From positions 62,001-126,000 of the forward strand of contig VXCM01000307.1 of assembly GCA_014773175.1 (NCBI GenBank): DNA of 64,000 nucleotides. The letters are read 5' to 3'. The notes under the pieces are model-generated. The model ran no database searches and was not told where the DNA came from. It worked only from the letters and a program-made list of their open reading frames with translations. The translations under genes and the position numbers were made by a program. The DNA is from Lucifuga dentata. Taxonomy: Eukaryota > Chordata > Actinopteri > Ophidiiformes > Bythitidae. The stretch's first letter is position 1; every line of letters begins with the position of its first letter. Below, piece after piece: positions 63,801 to 64,000 of the stretch.

Positions 63801-64000
63801 AACACTTGTTTTTGTGTTGCTAGTTTCGGTAGAATGTGTTCACATATCACATTTAATGAGGACTTGCTGCAAAAATCCAGTTATCTGCACAGAATATGTA
63901 TTTATTTGTGCAACGTACCATATTTATGCTTGTATGTATATTTATTTGTAGAATGAGCCACACAGAGCGAGACGTGAACATGAAAAGGCAGCTGGTGGAA
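3299..64000 (+). CDS. cntln: centlein, partial gene (20 exons, both ends outside the window)
   Basis: Seen: twenty GT-AG bounded blocks (3299-3387, 5088-5172, 8249-8380, 9263-9439, 11900-12033, 12876-13038, 13358-13585, 24245-24391, 28200-28319, 30912-31030, 34964-35083, 42889-42989, 45834-45931, 47670-48199, 50757-50838, 54422-54503, 54830-55098, 58756-58977, 60460-60557, 63952-64000) join into 1,015 codons without a stop, each junction keeping phase. The product is almost wholly Glu/Gln/Lys/Leu-rich coiled coil with a Ser-rich linker and a basic patch. Known: centlein is a centrosomal coiled-coil protein that bridges C-Nap1 and CEP68 for centrosome cohesion; the human protein is about 1,400 residues. 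The recalled motif order (FVWSLWKRLQV, LDTQKVLRNQE, RSRSLSP, SDAVWNELAY, NLEEELD, ERD-MKR) matches throughout. Inferred: an ordinary functional ortholog; missing are the N-terminal roughly 100 residues and the C-terminal few hundred. No promoter, start codon or poly(A) site is in view. Exons are lettered A to U below (P is only a candidate), with residues numbered from the first in-window codon. Confidence 0.95.
3388..5087. other. cntln intron A-B
   Basis: About 1.7 kb with no supported exon. It holds an AT-rich stretch with ATACTTGATA(T)ACACT tandem words at 4018-4060 and a retroelement-like tail around 4194-4220. A Gln/Leu-rich run readable at 4825-4878 lacks splice borders and is not called. 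Confidence 0.7.
4150..4222 (+). mobile_element. possible 3' tail of a non-LTR retroelement
   Basis: ATGACAATAAAGCTATTCTG followed by TTCT at about 4194-4218 resembles the GACAATAAAG-(TATTCT) tails found at the 3' ends of fish LINE/SINE copies. The left limit is unclear, and no upstream ORF of a reverse transcriptase is readable. Assignment rests on this tail only. Confidence 0.35.
5088..5172 (+). CDS. cntln: cntln exon B
   Basis: 85 nt: one base finishes the split Arg codon, then 28 codons to phase 0. Encodes residues 30-58, with EKHKAEMKDRKVLEILQSKD and then YKIQELEQ; the spacing matches the recalled mammalian EKQK-E-KDRKVLEILQ-KD segment. Acceptor TATTCTAG, donor GTAAAA. Confidence 0.95.
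5173..8248. other. cntln intron B-C
   Basis: About 3.1 kb, AT-rich, no exon seen. Contains long T-runs interrupted by single Ns at 6818 and 8194; the second T-run forms part of the upstream pyrimidine-rich region of exon C. Positions about 7480-7700 are less biased in composition and may be conserved noncoding sequence (not provable here). Confidence 0.7.
8249..8380 (+). CDS. cntln: cntln exon C
   Basis: 132 nt, 44 codons, phase 0 to 0, residues 59-102. Charged coiled-coil segment beginning KVAAQQQDINNFVRKK and ending LVNKSQELE. It aligns in place with the mammalian segment containing EINDLVKRK and KDKSQE, giving the family identity despite low overall identity. Acceptor CACCACAG, donor GTTGGT. 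Confidence 0.93.
8608..8653. repeat. (GA)23 microsatellite
   Basis: Uninterrupted GA dinucleotide repeat, 46 bp, intronic. Confidence 0.97.
9208..9251. repeat. (CA)22 microsatellite at the exon D acceptor
   Basis: Pure CA repeat of about 44 bp followed by CTTGCACCTAG and exon D. There is no normal polypyrimidine tract between the repeat and the AG. Confidence 0.97.
9263..9439 (+). CDS. cntln: cntln exon D
   Basis: 177 nt, 59 codons, phase 0 to 0, residues 103-161. Highly charged coiled coil (EMKTECRRQDEERRVVQALE then EEKEGLVSCCAALRADLEE). It corresponds to the recalled human segment with KEEQNRLVIKNLEEE and CTDLLNDLE. The acceptor CACCTAG lies next to a CA repeat; the donor is GTATGA. Confidence 0.92.
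9440..11899. other. cntln intron D-E
   Basis: About 2.5 kb of AT-rich sequence with no coding, RNA or mobile-element signal that I recognise. The short ORFs within it lack splice context. Confidence 0.7.
11900..12033 (+). CDS. cntln: cntln exon E
   Basis: 134 nt, phase 0, ends with two bases of an Arg codon (phase 2). Residues 162-206: ELEEQLNDARQNVSSLQSHS then SLTAQLSTKVEEVAAKEG. Matches the recalled human FEDNLIEARKEVEV / LSLQLSNKQTE segment. Acceptor ATTCCAG, donor GTGAGC. Confidence 0.94.
12034..12875. other. cntln intron E-F
   Basis: 842 bp without other features, ending in a TG-rich tract (TTTGTGTGTGTTTGTGTGTCTAG) that serves as the polypyrimidine region for exon F. Confidence 0.8.
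12876..13038 (+). CDS. cntln: cntln exon F
   Basis: 163 nt, finishes the split Arg codon, then 54 codons to phase 0; residues 206-260. Contains HELAEVQTLYRQSTEHAAEQ and LNLDTQKVLRNQEEAHTAD, nearly identical to mammalian LNMDTQKVLRNQEDVHTAE. The donor GTACAC is the first bases of an (AC)16 repeat. Confidence 0.96.
13039..13357. other. cntln intron F-G, opening with (AC)16
   Basis: 319 bp. Positions 13041-13072 are a pure AC repeat starting at the third intron base. The remainder is a normal short intron with acceptor GTTGACAG. Confidence 0.95.
13358..13585 (+). CDS. cntln: cntln exon G, glutamine-rich
   Basis: 228 nt, 76 codons, phase 0 to 0, residues 261-336. RYKELSQRYHAIMSSEAKLH fits the recalled LYNELH-CFETTKSNEAMLRQ segment. 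The second half is Gln-rich (three runs of four or five Gln, coded by mixed CAA/CAG around 13489-13542), more extreme than in the mammalian protein as I recall it. Ends RQTNCK before donor GTAAGC. Confidence 0.93.
14924..15131 (+). mobile_element. left end of an ACTGTA-rich inverted-repeat element
   Basis: CACTCTAAGAAATTTCCCTG begins a stretch dense in ACTGTA, TACAGT and CTGTTA words. The opposite end at 18302-18515 reads, in reverse complement, CACTGTAAAAAAATACTGTA. This looks like terminal inverted repeats of a fish DNA transposon. No clear target-site duplication was found, so the pairing of the two ends is tentative. Confidence 0.4.
15207..15260. repeat. cluster of five TCCGGA palindromes
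   Basis: Five TCCGGA hexamers fall within 54 bp, including a direct doublet (GATCCGGATCCGG). The stretch is much more GC- and CpG-rich than its surroundings. It is probably part of the surrounding mobile-element block. Confidence 0.7.
15598..15736. other. assembly gap (139 N)
   Basis: Run of N inside the mobile-element block; unknown sequence may be missing. Confidence 0.98.
16080..16503 (-). pseudogene. decayed minus-strand coding remnant
   Basis: Read on the minus strand, GTATTTCAG then 16503-16385 encodes KKEDVQSVLSRVRTLT, a stop, and in another frame YVIQLMAHFAERKEGLILYT, followed by donor-like GTAAAT. Next, TGTTTCTAG and 16128-16080 encode CFVEINLERITKASQ and TGA. An AATAAA lies at 15773-15768, about 0.3 kb downstream. 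The protein-like text, the splice-like borders and the poly(A) signal suggest the 3' part of a gene or transposon-encoded ORF broken by a frameshift. I do not recognise the family. Confidence 0.45.
16773..17577. mobile_element. possible MITE with CACTGTAAA ends
   Basis: Left end CACTGTAAAGCATTTCAG; right end, reverse-complemented, CACTGTAAATCCCAATAG. The inside has AACTTAAAAA / AAGTTGA-type words and several hairpins, as in abundant teleost MITEs. No target duplication is evident. It is probably nested in the larger element. Confidence 0.4.
16829..16875. repeat. perfect 17-bp-arm hairpin with a direct third copy
   Basis: Arms 16829-16845 and 16859-16875 (GAAAATGTGAGTTGCTG and its complement) with a 13-nt loop. 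CTGCCTTGAAAATGTGAGTT occurs at 16822-16841 and again at 16884-16903. A second hairpin lies at 16917-16944 (AATCTCTGTTT / AAACAGAGATT). Confidence 0.85.
18302..18515 (-). mobile_element. right end of the ACTGTA-rich inverted-repeat element
   Basis: Dense in TACTGT/ACAGTA words and ending TTTTTTTACAGTG, which is inverted relative to the start at 14924. Same uncertainty as for the left end. Confidence 0.4.
19242..19287. repeat. perfect 18-bp-arm hairpin
   Basis: AAACAATCATATTTCAGC (19242-19259) and its exact complement (19270-19287) enclose a 10-nt loop. CCTTTACAAAGGCTGAAA just upstream is nearly repeated in the loop and right arm, so part of the unit is also a direct repeat. Confidence 0.9.
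19405..19422. repeat. (TG)n microsatellite
   Basis: Nine TG units, intronic. Confidence 0.9.
22964..22986 (+). mobile_element. hAT-type terminal sequence (solo end)
   Basis: CAGGGGTTCTCACATTTTTT resembles the CAGNGGTTCTCAAAC-type terminal inverted repeats of hAT (Charlie/Tip100-like) elements. No matching right end was found, so this is either a truncated copy or chance. Confidence 0.35.
23088..23388 (-). other. minus-strand ORF, possible exon of an unknown gene
   Basis: Minus-strand ATG at 23388 (AAGAAGATGAGC context) opens 100 codons to CCAG|GTTAGC at 23088; the ORF can also be extended upstream to an ATG at 23484. The start, MSVWSDTLVFLSLVLSLFLV, looks like a signal peptide or single membrane segment. 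It is followed by a mixed polar region with four Asn-rich stretches and two Cys. Codon use is gene-like. No family is recognised. Alternatives are a transposon-borne ORF (a hAT-like end lies 102 bp away) or chance. Confidence 0.35.
24106..24140. repeat. GAAA/GCAA tetranucleotide repeat
   Basis: GAAA units, then three GCAA units, then GAAA units, about 100 bp before exon H. Confidence 0.9.
24245..24391 (+). CDS. cntln: cntln exon H, Ser-rich linker
   Basis: 147 nt, 49 codons, phase 0 to 0, residues 337-385: ALSEQADDPGLMSNSNSDQA then STPGSDPTLELDKKSLKHSS. This is a Ser/Asp-rich, probably disordered linker between coiled coils, placed like the human region that precedes VKRSRSLSP. Homology to mammals is weak here, and the call rests on clean splice sites (CCTTACAG, GTAGTT), phase and context. 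Confidence 0.85.
26520..26850 (+). mobile_element. fragment of a TTAAAGGGTCAGTYC-type teleost repeat
   Basis: Starts TTAAAGGGTCAGTCCATCCA and continues with text (GTTTTGTTTGTTGCTGAGAT at about 26605-26624) that I recognise from an abundant fish inverted-repeat element. The complementary right terminus is missing, so the copy looks truncated. Confidence 0.5.
27320..27351. repeat. (CTC)n trinucleotide repeat
   Basis: Imperfect CTC/TCC repeat, intronic. Confidence 0.9.
27836..27970. repeat. exact 67-bp duplication around a single N (assembly artefact)
   Basis: 27836-27902 and 27904-27970 are identical over 67 bp, including the length of the AC tract, separated only by N at 27903. Best read as overlapping contig ends not merged. 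Confidence 0.9.
28200..28319 (+). CDS. cntln: cntln exon I (RSRSLSP motif)
   Basis: 120 nt, 40 codons, phase 0 to 0, residues 386-425. GASVQRSRSLSPASNVDPDQ then GWRKGLQQRILNLEELLQLK. The RSRSLSP motif and the following NLE-LQLK match mammalian KRSRSLSP and IENLEKALQLK. The SLSP core is a plausible proline-directed phosphorylation site (inference). Acceptor CTCCCAG, donor GTAACT. Confidence 0.95.
28320..30911. other. cntln intron I-J
   Basis: About 2.6 kb with a short AC tract (28755-28770) and scattered GT-rich stretches near 30030-30090. No other feature recognised. Confidence 0.75.
30912..31030 (+). CDS. cntln: cntln exon J
   Basis: 119 nt, phase 0 to 2, residues 426-465. IEENEVLKRAHDKRRERLCV then IQANYRTIRDQLKELDSNG. 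Corresponds to mammalian QENDELRDAHEKRKERLQMLQTNYRAVKEQLK, one of the clearest matches. Acceptor CTTTACAG, donor GTGAGT. Confidence 0.96.
31031..34963. other. cntln intron J-K
   Basis: About 3.9 kb. T-run with a single N at 32021 and a (GT)n tract at 34823-34847 shortly before exon K. The block 33480-33600 has a balanced composition, unlike neighbouring AT-rich sequence, and may be regulatory; nothing else is seen. Confidence 0.7.
34823..34847. repeat. (GT)n microsatellite
   Basis: About twelve GT units, followed by a G-run, 116 bp upstream of exon K. Confidence 0.95.
34964..35083 (+). CDS. cntln: cntln exon K (SDAVWNELAY motif)
   Basis: 120 nt, phase 2 to 2, residues 465-505. RMHKRAEPWQLRQENSDAVW then NELAYMKNLSRKLTIEK. 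Very close to the mammalian RADPQQLRQEDSDAVWNELAYFKRENQ segment, the strongest central match. The acceptor GTACGTCCAG follows TG-rich sequence; donor GTAAGT. Confidence 0.97.
35519..35653. repeat. duplicated (CTTT)n tract around a single N (assembly artefact)
   Basis: GCCATTCAAGTTTTTCCTTT plus a CTTT tract occurs at 35519-35585 and again at 35587-35653, 67 bp each, around N at 35586. The underlying locus is a real CTTT tetranucleotide repeat of uncertain true length. Confidence 0.9.
35970..36006. repeat. (CA)18 microsatellite
   Basis: Pure CA repeat, intronic. Confidence 0.97.
37465..38103. mobile_element. MITE with TA-flanked 24-bp TIRs (Tc1/mariner-like)
   Basis: Left end TA then CCATATATACTCGAGTATAA; right end reverse-complemented, TA then CCGTATATACTCAAGTATAA. 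The ends match with two differences over about 24 bp, and both abut TA, the mariner-type target. About 639 bp long. A direct repeat AAGCTCACCCCCTGAT occurs twice near the left end. An 82-codon plus ORF at 37771-38019 may be a remnant of coding sequence, but no transposase signature is visible. Confidence 0.7.
42889..42989 (+). CDS. cntln: cntln exon L
   Basis: 101 nt, phase 2 to 1, residues 505-539. NLEEELDMLRVQAAMDRATV then KELRLCLMNEH. Matches mammalian NLEEELDELKVHISIDKAAIQELNRC in register. The acceptor is CACGTGTGTGGCAG, with a poor pyrimidine tract; donor GTAACC. Confidence 0.96.
42990..45833. other. cntln intron L-M
   Basis: About 2.8 kb. One interspersed repeat (44031-44371); otherwise AT-rich sequence with no supported feature. 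Confidence 0.75.
44031..44371 (+). mobile_element. degenerate teleost CATCCATCCATT-type interspersed repeat
   Basis: Runs from TCCATTCATCCATCAATCCA through CGGGGAGCTGGAGTCCATCC, ATTCACACCTACC, TGGTTTTTGGATGG, GGGGGAACATGCAAAC and AGGACCTTCTTGCTCTGAGG. This is the word order of a very common fish non-LTR-type repeat. The 103-codon ORF over it is an accident of the repeat. Confidence 0.8.
45834..45931 (+). CDS. cntln: cntln exon M
   Basis: 98 nt, phase 1 to 0, residues 539-571. ELLHKMEEEHQVRSSTPKKP then SVSCERMEQSFKK. The RSSTPKK stretch fits mammalian KRSTPEKNGKEMLEQTLQK. Acceptor TCTGTGCAG, donor GTACAG. Confidence 0.93.
45932..47669. other. cntln intron M-N
   Basis: 1.7 kb. Contains a TTAA-flanked MITE (46860-47339) and a 25-nt A-run (47484-47508). 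No other feature. Confidence 0.8.
46860..47339. mobile_element. TTAA-flanked MITE (piggyBac-like)
   Basis: Left TTAA (46856-46859) then AGGACGATACAGTCGATTTA; right end, reverse-complemented, TTAA then AGGACCATACTGGCAATTTT. The TIRs agree at about 26 of 32 positions and continue to GCATGTTT. TTAA on both sides is the piggyBac-type target. It is 480 bp with no coding capacity, hence non-autonomous. Confidence 0.7.
47670..48199 (+). CDS. cntln: cntln exon N, long coiled-coil exon
   Basis: 530 nt, phase 0 to 2, residues 572-748, the longest exon in view. IEQLERRMMLLEEETKKLRE opens a continuous coiled coil (about 572-690). A basic Ser/Arg-rich tract follows (about 690-735: KVKLKTSRLRGPVQQRSHQ), then SPSPTKDEWEDISAD. 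This is the layout of mammalian centlein, where VTELENRLK begins the coil and DGWEDVSESSSDS closes the region. Acceptor TTCCTGCAG, donor GTAATG. Confidence 0.96.
48743..48781. repeat. (CA)n microsatellite
   Basis: CA repeat with one CT interruption. Confidence 0.95.
50318..50344. repeat. (GT)13 microsatellite
   Basis: Pure GT repeat, intronic. Confidence 0.95.
50757..50838 (+). CDS. cntln: cntln exon O, acidic Ser-rich
   Basis: 82 nt, phase 2 to 0, residues 748-775: SDTGEEYLDSLNSVTSETAS then FRQHPNRK. It continues the acidic tail after EWEDISAD as in mammalian WEDVSESSSDSE. Acceptor TTTCTCTACAG, donor GTTAGT. Confidence 0.88.
51455..52759. mobile_element. non-autonomous hAT-type element with 8-bp target duplication
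   Basis: Starts CAGTGGCGGGCTGTG and ends, reverse-complemented, CAGTGGTTGGACGTC: hAT-like CAGTGG termini agreeing at about 10 of 15 positions. Flanks GTATTACT (51447-51454) and GTATAACT (52760-52767) match 7 of 8, as expected for an old hAT target-site duplication. Nominal length 1,305 bp includes one artefactual 68-bp duplication at 51683, so about 1,237 bp. No transposase ORF is seen. Confidence 0.7.
51616..51750. repeat. exact 67-bp duplication around a single N (assembly artefact)
   Basis: 51616-51682 and 51684-51750 are identical, beginning TGATTTAACACGAGGCTCAA, around N at 51683. The sequence is not low-complexity, which makes this the clearest example of an unmerged overlap. Confidence 0.93.
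53909..54065 (+). other. candidate exon P, reading frame incompatible with neighbours
   Basis: Good acceptor (ATGCCTTTCAG) and donor (GCG|GTGAGG) enclose 157 nt that are open in one frame (LNARTALTPPTYYVTNQRAP and later HTKENKERGKKA). That frame needs a preceding exon ending in phase 2, but exon O ends in phase 0, which would hit TAG at the fourth codon. O joins directly to Q in frame. It may be an alternative exon with an unseen partner, an exon hit by an indel, or chance. Confidence 0.3.
54422..54503 (+). CDS. cntln: cntln exon Q
   Basis: 82 nt, phase 0 to 1, residues 776-803: TYRCAPMSNTETATVESNRN then QPNVLAQ. Poorly conserved linker; called because acceptor TTCTCTTAG, donor GTAACA and both phases fit exons O and R exactly. 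Mammalian centlein also has a long, variable linker here. Confidence 0.8.
54504..54829. other. cntln intron Q-R
   Basis: 326 bp, no feature beyond splice signals. Confidence 0.85.
54830..55098 (+). CDS. cntln: cntln exon R, basic patch then coiled coil
   Basis: 269 nt, phase 1 to 0, residues 803-892. Begins with a very basic stretch (GTREGKRRWRRKRTVMK), then SSSSLQQRIESLQRHIDILQ and SARNDAVLSARELRRANEK. The second part matches mammalian SSSNIILLRERIISLQQQNSVLQNAKKTAELSVKEYKEVNEK. The basic patch could bind nucleic acid, membrane or tubulin, or act in nuclear import (inference only). Acceptor TTCTGTTAG, donor GTAACT. Confidence 0.94.
57571..57646. repeat. (CT)n followed by poly-C, with N at 57626
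   Basis: CT-rich tract running into a C-run; the single N marks an uncertain join. Confidence 0.85.
57771..57897. repeat. exact 63-bp duplication with (TG)14 around a single N (assembly artefact)
   Basis: 57771-57833 and 57835-57897 are identical, beginning AGCAAACCCCTGAGAATATG and including an identical 28-bp TG tract, around N at 57834. Confidence 0.9.
58756..58977 (+). CDS. cntln: cntln exon S
   Basis: 222 nt, 74 codons, phase 0 to 0, residues 893-966. KLTCDLADMEQQKRILEMEL matches mammalian KLNLDLAGLRKEKEDLLKKL. The end, LEAEVKQLQAKLK, matches LEMKQLQYKLK. The linker between them differs: it has a CSC motif and a Pro-rich stretch (VPAPADPPPQ). Acceptor CATCTGTAG, donor GTTAGT. Confidence 0.94.
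58978..60459. other. cntln intron S-T
   Basis: About 1.5 kb, AT-rich (TA-rich near 60060-60210); ends in a C-rich tract before the exon T acceptor. Nothing else recognised. Confidence 0.8.
60460..60557 (+). CDS. cntln: cntln exon T
   Basis: 98 nt, phase 0 to 2, residues 967-999: SASAEVTRQVAANKSLRGQL then LEKEEKLRQLQEK. Matches mammalian NATNELTKQSSNVKTLKFELLAKEEHIKEMHEK in register. The acceptor follows a C-rich tract (CCCCCCCTCCCCCAG); donor GTAAGT. Confidence 0.95.
60558..63951. other. cntln intron T-U
   Basis: About 3.4 kb. GT/CTGT-rich tract at 63061-63130, A-run near 62359-62374, and an A-run with G-N at 63189-63219. No other feature recognised. Confidence 0.75.
63952..64000 (+). CDS. 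cntln: cntln exon U (cut by window end)
   Basis: First 49 nt, phase 2 entry, residues 999-1015: MSHTERDVNMKRQLVE. Matches mammalian ISRMERDITMKRHLIEDL. Acceptor TTATTTGTAG. The rest of the exon and the C-terminal coiled coils lie to the right. Confidence 0.93.

Noticed and set aside
1..64000. Bacterial-type features (operons, CRISPR arrays, riboswitches) and tRNA/rRNA genes
   Set aside because: The sequence is animal nuclear DNA; regular spacer arrays, cloverleaf boxes and rRNA cores were not seen.

Overview
The window is vertebrate nuclear DNA, most likely from a ray-finned (teleost) fish. It is intron-rich, with AT-rich intergenic-type sequence, many CA/GT and CTTT microsatellites, and fish-type interspersed repeats (hAT-, piggyBac- and mariner-type non-autonomous elements, and a CATCCATCCATT-type repeat). 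The species cannot be named from the sequence.

One host gene accounts for all the coding exons I can support. It is a partial copy of cntln (centlein), on the plus strand, running out of the window at both ends. Twenty exons (19 complete, one cut by the right edge) join with consistent phases and GT-AG borders into one open frame of 3,045 nt, 1,015 codons, with no stop. The order of motifs follows vertebrate centlein as I recall it, from the ADK-FVWSLWKRLQV segment near the N-terminus through NLDTQKVLRNQE, RSRSLSP, SDAVWNELAY, NLEEELD and EWED-S to the TERDV-MKR segment near the C-terminus. The first exon(s) and the C-terminal part lie outside. Centlein is a long coiled-coil centrosomal protein that links C-Nap1 and CEP68 and supports centrosome cohesion; it is also reported in the sperm neck.

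Layout: 1-3298 is upstream intron with two stacked hairpins and an assembly gap. 3299-13585 holds seven exons, several with CA/GT microsatellites next to their splice sites. 13586-24244 is a 10.7-kb intron with a second gap, a block of inverted-repeat mobile elements, a decayed minus-strand coding remnant and an unexplained minus-strand ORF with a signal-peptide-like start (23088-23388). 24245-50838 holds eight more exons, including the 530-nt exon N. 50839-64000 holds the last five, with a well-delimited hAT-type element at 51455-52759.

The assembly carries a visible artefact: at four single-N positions the flanking 63-67 bp are exactly duplicated, as if overlapping contig ends had not been merged. 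Other single Ns sit in homopolymers. The most interesting leads are the minus-strand ORF at 23.1-23.4 kb, the decayed minus-strand gene fragment at 16.1-16.5 kb, a candidate cntln exon at 53.9 kb whose frame does not fit, and CA repeats that take the place of, or abut, splice signals.
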